64,000 nt of DNA from Diadophis punctatus similis (lineage: Eukaryota; Chordata; Lepidosauria; Squamata; Dipsadidae): positions 33,928,980 to 33,992,979 of the forward strand of contig JALIGW010000005.1 in NCBI GenBank assembly GCA_023053685.1, read 5' to 3'. The stretch's first letter is position 1. Each line of letters starts with the position of its first letter. The notes beneath the pieces are model-generated. The model did not search any database. It saw only the letters and a list, made by a program, of their open reading frames with translations, and was not told the origin of the DNA. Positions 13,337 to 23,999 of the stretch are shown here, piece after piece. A program made the translations under genes and the position numbers.

Positions 13337-13459
13337 CTCAAGAGAAACAAGTCCAGATACATCTTCAGGAATTTTGTTGAGCTGATTTGTAGCTAAATTG
13401 AGTTCCACCATACTGGTCCATGTCCCAAAATCCAGGGGAAGTGATGTCAGCTGATTGTC
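13337..13459 (-). CDS. SHOC2: SHOC2 coding exon 5 (residues 388-428)
   Basis: The acceptor AATTGCAG|GACAAT opens an exon encoding [20 protein letters not shown] and a second repeat ending VSGLVSLE (phase 0 to 0). The donor was chosen as TTGAG|GTGGTAGA because the next exon begins with Val-Leu-Val-Leu, which aligns with the human LEVLILSNN stretch without an insertion. A second GT lies three bases further on (GTG|GTAGAA) and would add one valine in frame, so this donor is a tandem GTNGT site. Confidence 0.92.
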
Positions 13460-14160
13460 CTGCAATTTAATATAAATAAAGTTTAGGGTTTGTTTGTTTT
13501 TAAAATTAAGGATAATAAATTGTAAATGATATTCAGTTAAACAGATAAAGAACATAAATGTCACTATATTCTCACAAATAAATAATCATTACAAGGGCTT
13601 GGAGTTGTTTTTTAAAGAAATATTCACAATGCAGGACAGGATGCATTCTACATCTTCAAAAAAGAAGGCATGAGGAGTATCAATGTTAATTGAATGTCCT
13701 ATTGATTCTGAGAAAATACCAGTTTAGTATAATTGTAGTCTTATCACCCATATAACTGCAAGTTGTCTGTTAGCTTTTCTATTTTAAACCATCAACAATT
13801 TAAATTAAATATGTGCTGCAACAACTTTTAGCTAGATTTAACTAATACATGACCTAAATAGCACTTTAATGATTAATTTATTTGTTTTTAGTTTTAACCA
13901 ACAGACATTTTCCAAAAGAGCAGTCTAAGCTTTGTACTTTTATGGAAAATACTCCTCTGTTTGCAACTCCCTAATTTCAACATCATTTATCACTTACGTT
14001 ACTACATAAGCAAGCAGATACTAGTTTTATAAACAAACCTAGGATAGTTATCCTACAATATCAGGTATCCATGGTATCTGCCACAATTCTCTTTGGCTGA
14101 ACTTTCATACAATATTTTATTTTACACTAGAAAATTCATATTCCTGAAACAAAGCCTCAC

Positions 14161-14349
14161 CTTCATGTTCAGCTTACTTAATACTTTTGCTCTAGAAAAA
14201 ATTCCAAAAGGAATTTTGTTAATGCGGTTATGTTCCATATTGAGTGCGTAGATAGTAGAGAACTGTGAAGGGCCACCCACAGGGTAAGATTGAAAACAGT
14301 TCCTTGCCAGAGTTAGACTAGTCAGATTCACAAGACTGGATAAGAGACC
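14161..14349 (-). CDS. SHOC2: SHOC2 coding exon 4 (residues 325-387)
   Basis: The acceptor CTCGCAG|GGTCTC and donor ATGAAG|GTGAGG (minus strand) bound 189 bases, phase 0 to 0. It encodes a central LRR block including [20 protein letters not shown] and [20 protein letters not shown]. The first residue is Gly325 where human SHOC2, as I recall it, has Ser. The rest of the block is almost identical to human. A 701-base intron separates it from the next exon. Confidence 0.96.
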
Positions 14350-15192
14350 CTGCGAGAGCAAAGTGAACAAATCAAATTATATACTTTATGTACTCTAATC
14401 TCCTTGTACTTGAATAGATACTTTTCTCTTATATACAACCTAGCTATCATGGTCTGTTCAAAAAGAAATGTCTTTAAGTGTGATGCTTTCTGCTTTTGAT
14501 AATACTTTTAATAGCTGTAATGTTTGCATTTTTGACAAGTCTTACCATATGTGAGCCATTTGTTAAGTATTTAAAAAGACAGCCCAGTCTCTGGGAGAGT
14601 TTATTTTACCCCCATGCAGACAGGTAAAGTTTTATAAAACAGAAGAAAGTTAAGCTTCAATGTCCCATATAAAAAAAGAAGAGGTGACAGACAAACTTGC
14701 CACTCTTTTGAATTGCCATATTGTCACGGGATTCTTGTTCTAATTCTAAGAAAACTGAGGCTACTACGGAAGATTTAAACCTTTAGCCAAGGAAAACAGA
14801 TCTTTGCTTGAATTTTAAAATGTATAACTATAAAGGATGCAGAGATATTAAGCACATGAAACACTACAGTAATCATTTATTTATGTCATTTTTAAGGAGA
14901 AAATATTATTCACTCTAAATGCAGGGTAGGATATCCAGCTGTTCATTCCAAAACTACAGTGAAGATTTTGCATAGCTGACTTTTCAGGAGATCTTGAATG
15001 TTTCCCAAAACTAGCTCAAGGTTATCATAATACATTTTGAAATGCACCAGTATTTTAAGAAGGGGCGTTGGTCTTACCTGATATGCCTCTTCGAGATGTG
15101 GATATAGCATCCAGGCATGGGATATTTCCGTCTGCTCTTTGATTGGACTGAGTCTGTCAAAGCTGTTCAGGTCACGCCCCTGTTGCTATGCT

Positions 15193-15745
15193 TGATGGTG
15201 TTGGTTTTAACCTTTAAAGCCCTACATGGCTCAGGTCCAGGTTACCTCCGGGACCGCATCCTACCACATACCTCCCTACGACCGGTTAGATCCCACAGAG
15301 TTGGTCTCCTCCAGGTCCCATCAACCAAGCAATGCCGGTTGGTGAGACCATGGGGGAGAGCCTTCTAAGTGGGAGCTCCGTCTCTCTGGAACCAACTCCC
15401 ACCAGAGATCCGGATTATCCCCACCCTGCTGGCCTTCCGCAAAGCCGTGAAAACATGGCTCTTCCTGCAGGTGGGGTGAAATAGATCTTAAGTCCCCCAT
15501 GGATGACTGATTTTAACTTTTGTAATTTTTTTTACTTGTTTTACTGTATTTTCTGATTGTTCTTTACTATGTTGTACGCCGCCCTGAGTCCTACGGGATT
15601 GGGCGGCTTATAAGAACAATAAATTAAATAATAATTAAATTAAATTAAATTAATTAAATTAATTAAATTAATTAAATTAAATTAAATTAAATTAAAGTAA
15701 TAATTAAATTAAATTAAATTAAATTAAATTAAATTAATTAAATTA
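15193..15745 (+). mobile_element. L2-type LINE 3' fragment inserted in the DIRS left terminal repeat
   Basis: It contains FKALHGSGPGYLRD and PHTSLRPVRSHRVGLLQV, the same C-terminal blocks as the L2 copy at 9501-10420, with stops. It ends with the tail motif GTACGCCGCCCTGAGTCC and a long AAATT-type pentanucleotide repeat (about 15604-15745). The DIRS terminal repeat reads CTATGCTTGAT on one side and resumes as TAGCTTG on the other. Confidence 0.8.
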
Positions 15746-16079
15746 ATAGCTTGAAATGAAGTGAAGCCCAGACTCCGTTGTGCTATATACCCTTAATGTA
15801 AACATGTTTCTCCTGATTGAAGCCCAGTGTACTTTGACTACAATGGGTGGGGCTGGATGCTATATCCACATCTCGGAGAAGAGGCGTATCTGGTAAGACC
15901 AACTCCCCTTCTCCCTCATGGTGGATATAGCATCCAGGCATGGGACATACCAAAGCTGGCTGTCCAACCGGGCGAGTGACAATTTTAGGTAGACTGGAGC
16001 TGAGGTTTTAGTCCTGAACCACATGTTGCAGCACTCTCCTACCAAAGGATGCTTCTGTAGAAGCATACACATCTAGTTT

Positions 16080-17295
16080 ATAGTGTCACAAAAATGGAGA
16101 TGGTGACGATGTCGTTGCGTAACAAACTTCTTCAATGGACACTTGTGTCACACATGCCGCAGAAGTGGCAGCACTCCGTGTTGAATGTGCCGTGATATTG
16201 TTGGGCGCCTGCCTTGATGGAAGTTCATACGCTCTGGTTATCGTAGATCGAATCCAGCGTCCCACTGTTGAAGGCATAACTTTGAGTCCCATCGAAGATG
16301 GATGAAACAACAAAAACAGTGACTCAGACTTTCGAAACACCTCCGTTCTTTTGATATAAATCCATAAGGCACGTCTTACATCCCATGTATGCCAACGTTT
16401 CTCCGACGTATGAATGGGGCGTGGACAAAAATCAGAGAGAACAATCTCCTATGCACGATGGAACCATGTATTGACCTTCGGAAAAAATGCTGGATCCAAT
16501 CTTAGAATCACTCTGTCTGAATGGAATATGCACAAGTCCGACCTGACCGATAATGCCGCTAATTCAGACACTCTACTGGCCGATGTAATGGCAACCAAAA
16601 ATGCCACCTTACATGTAAGGTGACTCAAAGCAGCCTTCCTCAATGGTTCATATGGAGTTTCCATGAGTGATTGTAAGACCTTTGGAAGATCCCACGTCGG
16701 GTAATGGTGGATGACGGGTGGTGCTATGTTAGAAGCCCCCCGCAAGAAACTGCGTATATTGAGGTGAGTCATCAAAGATTCGTTACGTCCGCAAGACAAT
16801 ACAGATGACAATGCCGCCACCAGACGGCGCAAAGTATTTGGTCTGTCCTCTGTCCAAACCTGCCTGTAGGAACATAAGAACGTGAGTCATTGATGCCTGC
16901 GATGGTACAACGTTAGCCTTCTCGCACCAGCTACAAAAAATGCGACAAGTGGCATCGTAGATGCGTGTTGTTGACTTTCTACGAGATGCTTGTATTGTGT
17001 CAATGACATCAGATGGTAAATTGTCCTGCCTTAGAGCAATCCGCTCAAGTGCCATGCGGTCATTTTGAGCCACTGCGGGTCTGGATGTAGTAGTGACCCC
17101 TGGCTGAGGGACACTCTGCTCGGTGGTATCCTCCAGGGCACCTCCACTGATAGACCCAGGAGATCTGCAAACCAAGGTCTGTGTGGCCAATATGGTGCTA
17201 TGAGTATAATCTCCGCCTTCTCTTCCAATAATTTCCTGATTACTCGAGGTATTAACGGAAGAGGAGGAAACGTGTATAACAGTCCTCTGGGCCAT
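16080..17295 (-). pseudogene. DIRS tyrosine recombinase, broken
   Basis: The N-terminal core-binding part reads LPSDVIDTIQASRRKSTTRI (near 17000), followed by IRSFLRGASNI and YPTWDLPKVLQ. The catalytic part has SASRVSELAALSVRSDLCIF, holding the first arginine, then after a frame change GRWIRSTI and HSTRSAATSAA, the HxxR box. A TGA at 16088-16086 falls just before the HYKLDV segment that carries the tyrosine nucleophile (Tyr codon 16082-16080). At least one frame break (about 16783-16832) also separates the halves. The enzyme would normally integrate a circular double-stranded DNA copy; this copy cannot. Confidence 0.85.
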
Positions 17296-19197
17296 GCAAT
17301 CTGGAGCGTGTTGGTCGCCAGAGCACCCAGTGTCTTGAATCGAGTTATATATTGGTCGATCAGTGCATTTTACGGCGTCACAAAAAGATCCACCAGCGGC
17401 ATACCAAATCTCTTTTTCAGATCCGGAATATATCCGGGTGAAGTCTCTACTCGGCCTGATCTACAGCTGTCCGGCTGAGCCAATCTGCCTGAACACTGGC
17501 AGCACCCGAAATGTGATCTGCTCGAATAGACAGAAGATTTTGCTCTGCCCAAAGTATCAATTGATGAGCCTCCAGCATCAAGGTCTTTGATTTCGTTCTG
17601 CCCTGGCAGTTCACATGCGCCTTGGCAGCAATGTTGTCCGTCATCACTAAAACATGATGGCCTACCAGTACTGAGTGGAAGTGACGAAGGGCTAGGTATA
17701 TTGCCTGCAGCTCCAGCCAATTTATACTACTTTTGCAGTCTTGGCGATTCCACTGACCTTAAACCATGCTTGAAGATGTGTGGGCGCCCCAACCCGATAA
17801 ACTGGCATCTGTTGTCAGGATCATGCGTTTTGGTTCCCAAAACTGGTTGCCCCGGGATAGAGCCAGAGATCCCCACCATGTGAGCGAGGCGATGACCGTG
17901 GTGGAATATGCACCCTGGCCGGAGATGTGCCTCTGCCGTACTTCTGAAAAGGCAACAGAAATCATTGAAGGTCTCGTGAGTGAACTCGAGCCCAGGGGAC
18001 TATGGCAAAGGTGGATACCATCTTGCCAAGTAGCTTCGCTAAGACAGATATTGGCACAGAGCGATCTTTCTGAATGGTAATAATCATTTGTTGAATGCTA
18101 CTCTGATGGTCTGGGGAGAGATACACCCTACCCTGAACCGAGTCAATTATAGCCCCTAAATGCAGTAATCTGTGAGATGGAGATAGATGGCTCTTTTCCA
18201 GATTAACGGAGAACCCGTGTTGTCGCAGGACCTGGATTTATTTATTTATTTATTTATTTATTTGGTTTTCTTATATGCCGCCCAACTCCCGAGGGACTCA
18301 GGGCGGCGTTGTCTGTACATCCGCCTGAGCTTCGGTAAGGGATGATAATTGAATTAATATATCATCCAGGTAGCACTGGATACGCACGGGTAAGGCCCTT
18401 AATACAGCTGCTATAGCCACCAACAATTTGGTGAAAACCCTGGGAGCCAATGAAAGTCCAAATGGCATCGCCCTATACTGAAAATGAGATCCAGCGAACT
18501 GAAATCTCAGGTATTGTCTGTGATGCGGTGAAATGTGCACATGTAAATATGTCTCCATAAGGTCAATAGAAGAGAGGAAGTCGCCCTCCCTAACAGCCTC
18601 CAAGATGGATGACAGTGAATGCATCTTCAACCATTTATATATGATGTAATGGTTAAGTCATTTAAGATCGAGAACCACTCTCCATCCCCCCGAGGTCTTT
18701 GGGACGAGAAACAAAATCGAGTAGAAGCCCTGTCTGCGTTGATCCTCAGGGACAGCCTCGATGGCATGGCTATCCAACAAGTGCTGAATAGCTGTCTCCA
18801 TGAGGATCCTCTTGGCCAGAACTCTAGAGACCGGACAGCAGATACAAAACCTCAGGGGAATGGATTGGAATTCAATAGAGAGACCTGATGTAATGGTCTC
18901 TCACACCCAAGTGTCCGTAGTGAACTCGACCCATCGGTCCGCATAGTAGGCCAATCGGCCTCCAATGGGGTGCTCGGGAACGCATTCACTGGGGGCGTCG
19001 GGATGAACGACCTCCTCCTCCTCGAAAGGACTGTTTAGTTCTAAATGGGTGGCCCCTTTCAGGCCGGTCTTGGCATTTGCGAGGCCTCTGCCCATAAAAC
19101 CCTTGTGACTGTTGTGACATCCCACCTGAACCATACGATCAGTAGTTTGGACGTCTGGAGTAAGGCGATGGTCTATAATCAGGACGCCTGGTAACAA
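17031..19197 (-). pseudogene. DIRS reverse transcriptase and RNase H, broken
   Basis: An upstream spacer with GGRLAYYADRWVEFTTDTWV (near 18940) leads into reverse transcriptase blocks: SSIDLMETYLHVHISPHHRQ, FQYRAMPFGLSLAPRVFTKL and the catalytic YLDDIL (near 18360). RNase H follows, with TTDASLSGWGAH (near 17790), MTDNIAAKAHVN (near 17630), ADHISGAASVQADWLSR (near 17480) and a downstream IAPYWPHRPWFADLL segment typical of DIRS polyproteins. The blocks lie in several frames with stops between them. An antisense L2 tail interrupts the stretch at 18235-18309. Confidence 0.88.
18235..18309 (-). mobile_element. Solo L2 3' tail inside DIRS RT
   Basis: Read on the minus strand it is CGCCGCCCTGAGTCCCTCGG, a short hairpin-like stretch and then (AAAT)n. 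This is the 3' end of the L2 family seen complete at 9501-10420. DIRS coding sequence continues on both sides, so this is a short 5'-truncated insertion. Confidence 0.75.
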
Positions 19198-20700
19198 AAG
19201 GGAGGATTTTCCTATGGTCCTTAGTTTCAGTCAGGAGAGGTTCCAAACATTCTCCAAATAGATGATGTCCCGCAAAGGCAGATGTAGCTAATTGCCACTT
19301 ATGGCGGGCATCTGCTTGCCAATTTTTAAGCCATAGAAGACGGCGAGCAGCCACTGAAGCGCCGATGGATTTAGCTGCAAACCTTGCAGAGTTCAAGGTG
19401 GTGTCCGCCGTTAATTGGGCTGCTGCAATTAACTTATTTATGTCCTGTCGCAGTCGTGCATCTTCCGGAGGTGTCCGCTCCTGCAGCTGGCGAAGCCAGA
19501 TAAGCGATGTTCTGGAGAAAAATGACGCCATAGTTGACGCGTGAATCACCCATGCCGCCGCCTGGTGGGCCCGTTGTAGTGATTGTTCAGAGCAATGATC
19601 CTCCAGGCGTAAAGATTCAGCTGGATCCCCAGGTAAGCTAGACAATGAATGAAGTGCTGCTACTGGCGCGTCAATGGAAGGCAGCTGAATAGATTTTGCT
19701 AAATCTGCTGCCACATTATATATGGTTTTCTCCGCTGAGGATGGGTTGGGACCCAATCCTGGAGAAGACCATTGACGGGTGATGAGGTCAACAAACATCT
19801 TAGGCGAAGGAACCACCGTTGCTTCTGATGTTTGCTCCAAAAACAGGAGCCTTTAACCACCTGTTGGTCAGGGTCAGGCGGTATTGGTGCCAGCCCAGCG
19901 GTCATCTTTGCTTTATGTAGCAAGGGCCTGAACAGGTGAATGGGAAACAGAGCCGTGACTGAAGTCTGCTCAGGTAGAACGCTTTCGTCCTCTGACAGCT
20001 CCATATCGGGGTTTTCCTCTGCTGCAGAATGTTGAGACCTATCATCTCGATCAGAGTGTTCGGACCCCTGGTCCATATCCCATTCCTGAGAAGGAAGATA
20101 CTCCGTACCTCCTCTGATATCGCGCATACCACCAGAGATCCCTTGGCCTTGCTATCTCGACTGCTGGAGGCCCGCCGCAATGCCCTGGCGAATAGCCTCC
20201 GTCATTATGGCCTGCATGTGATCAGGTATAATTGATCTGGAATCTTCCATGGTCCTAAGACCCGCAGCCGTCGGAGTGAAGGTGGCCTCAGGCTGTGTAG
20301 TGCGATTTGGCCTATCGATAATAGTCACCTCAGAGAGAGGTAAAAAAATTGCCTCTGAGCCCCATAGTTGGCAATCAGAATTAGGCACAATAGAATCCAG
20401 GGCAGAATTGGTGCCACCTGATGAGCCAGGCATCTGTACCAGTGGCCTGTCTTGCAGTACCGATGATGCTGTCATCTGGGCCTGTCCCCTGGTGACCGCC
20501 TTATCAAATATTTTGTCTAGCGCCTTGTGACGGCATTGCTCGTCAGCACTCGGCACCTTTGAAGCCTTAGCTAAAGAAGTCTCCTCTTTTGATGACCTCA
20601 AGGGGAGTTCTTGGTCATCTGACCTATGTTGGCCTTTGTGACCCTTACGGTGGTCCGAGGAGACCGATGTAGAATCCCTGGATTCCATGACCATTGACAC
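19139..20700 (-). pseudogene. DIRS gag-like protein, frameshifted
   Basis: It begins near 20700 with MVMESRDSTSVSS, a basic/serine-rich region, then ALDKIFDKAVTRGQAQ. The conserved core lies between 19139 and 19700: RAHQAAAWVIHASTMASFFS, RLRQDINKLIAAAQL, RLLWLKNWQADARHKWQLA and HHLFGECLEPLL. The same core, diverged, occurs at 35870-36430, which shows family identity. At least two frame changes divide the frame. It is assigned as gag by position in the element and by similarity between the two copies; gag proteins of DIRS elements are poorly characterised. Confidence 0.75.
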
Positions 20701-20827
20701 CCTGTAGGGTCAGTTGCAGCAGAAATTGATTAAGGATAGGATTTAATTGGTCAAAGTATTCACTTAGTGACTGTCACTATCCTGATAGATGAACTGTCTT
20801 AAGATATTAATCTCCTGACAGGTAAAT

Positions 20828-21110
20828 GCCGTGCCCTTGTGGGGCGTGGCCTTATTACGTATTGGCTTCAATTTAGTTTGGCCATGCTCTGTTGGAGCGT
20901 GGCCTACTGTTGTCTTGCCTTGCCCTTTTGGGGTGTGGCTTTACCAGTAATTATTGCCGTGCTCCTGTCAGGAGCGTGGTAAATATTGTTTGATATGCTA
21001 CTGGCCTTGTAGCCGTGCCCTGGTGGGGCATGGGCCTTCGATTTTGCCTTGTCCTGTCCAGGAACTTGGCAGAGCCTGTACTCAATTGCCGTGCCCTGGT
21101 GGGGCATCAT
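20828..21110. repeat. Array of seven short stem-loop units in DIRS leader
   Basis: Seven related units of 23-25 bases near GCCGTGCCCTGGTGGGGC occur at 20828, 20881, 20917, 20956, 21012, 21046 and 21088. Each is a small inverted repeat (for example GCTCC..GGAGC, CTGTCCAGG). Centre-to-centre spacing is 34-56 bases. They lie just upstream of the gag start on the minus strand. In several the paired bases change together on both arms. Confidence 0.75.
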
Positions 21111-22830
21111 AAGCTGCCAATTTTGGGGGCGTAATAGCTCCACTAATACTTTATGTAAATTGGCAGTTGTAGTAGCTTTAGCTTGTATAGGAGGAATCAA
21201 TCACTCACTTAAGCACACCGGTGCTCGTGTGTTTTACAGGGAGGAATATTACTCCCAGAACCTTTCCTTGTTGCTGCAATTCATTTTAAAGTACTAGCAG
21301 TCCCCTTTCGGCCAGAATAGAACGCTCCGAATCTCTAGAGCACCTAAAATGGCGGCCGGCAATTTTAAAATGGCCGCCGCAACTGCCGATTTCAATAGAG
21401 GCTTGAATTCCAGCCTACGATATTTCAAATGGCTGCCAAATAAAAGGCCAAAGCCTTCCAGCTATTTAAAAGCTTTTAAGCAGTCAATCCGAAGCGATAG
21501 AGCAATTCGCAATGACAAGCAGGTTACCCAAAGCGATAAAGAAAGCCGCGATGTTAATCAGGCAATGTTAATCAGTACTTCAAGCTGTGATGTTTAAATG
21601 CTTGAATCCAAGCCTCTAACAGCTCTCAGAGGCTCACAGCAATGACAGGCTGCCTGAGGGGGGCAAGAGCCACCCCTTAGCCTCTAAATAAAACTTCAAA
21701 ACTTACAGTTCGTAGTCTGTAGACTGTAATATAGTTCAAAGAAATTTAAAGCTGCACAGGTGTTATAGCTTCCAGTCACCAGTCAATTTCTACAGGAGAA
21801 ACCTAAAGCACAACCGTCCTCGCTGAGCGACTGAGTGAAAAAGCTATCAAGCATAGCAACAGGGGCGTGACCTGAACAGCTTTGACAGACTCAGTCCAAT
21901 CAGAGAGCAGAAGGAAATATCCCATGCCTGGATGATATATCCACCATGAGGGAGAATTAAAAGTTGAATGTATTATTGTTAAAAGAATCCCAATATAAAC
22001 AATTTATGAATAGAGTTGGACAACCACTTTTTCTAGCTAATATTTTAAGACATGTTTACTCGGCGGGCATTTCATCATTAAAAACTATGTGTTTTGCAAT
22101 TCTGCAGTTTTCTTTAGAAATGCATTTTCTTTCTTCTGCAGCCAAAGTGATATGCTTTAATGGATTACACTACTTCGCTAATAAGTGGCTCTTTTCAGCA
22201 ACAGTTATAAATTATATATAGATCAGCACTTAAAAATGCAAAATTCTATTTGTTAAGAATGCTTTAGACTGGGAGCCCATTTATAAAGCAATCTGATTTC
22301 CAGTCAGTTTCTTTTGTATGTTTAATTACATACACTTAAGAAACTTCCATAATGTTCTTGGGAGGGGAGATTAATTACTAAGCAACTTTCTCCCATTAGC
22401 AAAGTCTACAACCAATATTTACTCATTCCCAATCAGTTTTAGTATTAATAATTTATATGACATTTGATGAATTTCAGTGCCTTATTTCTAGATCATTTCT
22501 TATTCAATGCCAATTCCAATCATTCATATCAACATTATATATCACTTTAAACTGAAATATTAATCCACATTTATTTGCGTTATATAGATGTGTAAGTAAC
22601 TTTATAGTCATCGTGTCAGATTTCTTCCTCCACATTATTTTTTTTGGAATTTGAATGCAAATAAGTAAATTCACATTTTTGTACTTTCTGATTCTATGCA
22701 ATTGAACACCCATAAACTGAACAATTACCAGTTCCACTCAAAGAATAATATGTTTGTAACTAAGAAACAGAAAATTATACCTAGGGTCAACAACACAGAG
22801 CTCCTAATGCATTTGCTTAATAACCTACAG

Positions 22831-23124
22831 CAGTGATGGCGAACCTATGGCACGCATGCCAGAGGTGGCATGCAACGCCTTCTCTATGGGCATGCGAGCC
22901 GTCGCCCCAGCTCAGCTGTGCCGCGCATGCCTCCCGACAGCCAGCTGATCTTTAGGTCTGTGCGGGAGGCGCATGTGGGGGGCTGTGCGTGCATTCACGG
23001 GGCGCATGTGGGGGCACATGCACGGGGGCAGGGCGCATGCATGGGGGGCACACACATTTCATTTTGGGGGTTCACATGCATGTGTGCTTTGGGCACTCGG
23101 TCCGGAAAAGATTCACCATCACTG
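22831..23124. mobile_element. hAT MITE, 'CAGTGATGGCGAACC' family
   Basis: It starts CAGTGATGGCGAACCTATGG and ends with ATTCACCATCACTG. Flanks ACCTACAG (22823-22830) and ACCTAGTG (23125-23132) fit an 8-bp duplication with two changes and central TA. The GC-rich, CpG-containing interior has no gene. Confidence 0.8.
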
Positions 23125-23817
23125 ACCTAGTGAATTCTTACATATTTTTATTTTAAAATTTAATATGAGAAGTGCTTTGAAGTGAAGATGATGGGGGACA
23201 TCTCCAATAGCCAGAATAAAGCTGTATTGTTTGTAATAATAATATTCCAAAAACTAATTTGGAATAATAATATTCCAAATCTTGGTTTATAATTTGGAAG
23301 TATTTGTTGATTATCTTGGTTTATTTTAACAAGCATTTAATATTGCCTTTTAAATGATTTTAATGCATTTGTACATTGTCAAGAAATCTGCATGAAGTCG
23401 AGGTCAACTCATGAAGATGATTATAATGGCTACTAAATTTGAAAATTTTTGTAAATTTGATTTAGTTTCATTTATCACATTTAGAAACTACCTATCTTCC
23501 TAACAGACCAACCTTAAGCAGTATAAATCTTTAGGGTTAAATCATTCAGTGTGTCATTTGGCAATGTTAAATAAATCAAAAGCTTCTTTCTTTCTCTCGC
23601 ACACACTCCTGTTTACTTTTCAAAATTAAACTAACATAATGAAGCCAGAATAGAATCAAGTGGTTTCTACATTTAATAAAATAAATAAGCAAATTCTGTC
23701 CTCAAGACTTTTGTTTAGTATTATAAAATTTATGATGAAGAAGCTTTTCTTATTTTACTTTACTCAAATTGAATAATTTATTCAAAAGTAGGGACTCCTA
23801 CTTCTCAAGTGTCTTAC

Positions 23818-23948
23818 CTCCGGCAAAGTAGAAATAATGTTATTTTCCAAATTTAACTCATCAAGTTTACTGCACTGTGCTAGAGTCCTGGGTATTGCTG
23901 AGAGACGGTTATATCTCAGACCAAGGCTTTTCAAAGTAGATAGATTTC
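23818..23948 (-). CDS. SHOC2: SHOC2 coding exon 3 (residues 281-324)
   Basis: The acceptor TTTTCAG|GAAATC and donor CCGGAG|GTAAGA (minus strand) bound 131 bases, moving the frame from phase 1 to phase 0. Translation continues the repeats with [20 protein letters not shown] and [13 protein letters not shown], matching the human LRR register with a few conservative changes. The last codon is GAG (Glu324). It lies between a 9.5 kb intron holding the DIRS element and an 8.4 kb intron holding hAT and TIR elements. Confidence 0.94.
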
Positions 23949-23999
23949 CTGAAAACAAAACAAAATGTTTAAGAATCTTATGTTTAGAAACTTCTACTA

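Larger units (their letters stand above)
15058..21957 (-). mobile_element. DIRS-type tyrosine-recombinase retrotransposon, about 6.9 kb, decayed
   Basis: On the minus strand the order is leader, gag, reverse transcriptase/RNase H, tyrosine recombinase, the DIRS layout. The ends are inverted: the block ACAGACTCAGTCCAATCA near 21885 is the complement of the left copy near 15150. The internal complementary region at about 15850-15949 joins both outer ends head to head. Its left half is the inverse of 15058-15128 and its right half the inverse of the right end (CCACCATGAGGGAGAA). There is no LTR and no target duplication, as expected for DIRS. The element has stops and frameshifts throughout and carries two L2 tails (15193-15745 and 18235-18309). 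It fills most of a SHOC2 intron in the gene's orientation. Confidence 0.9.
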
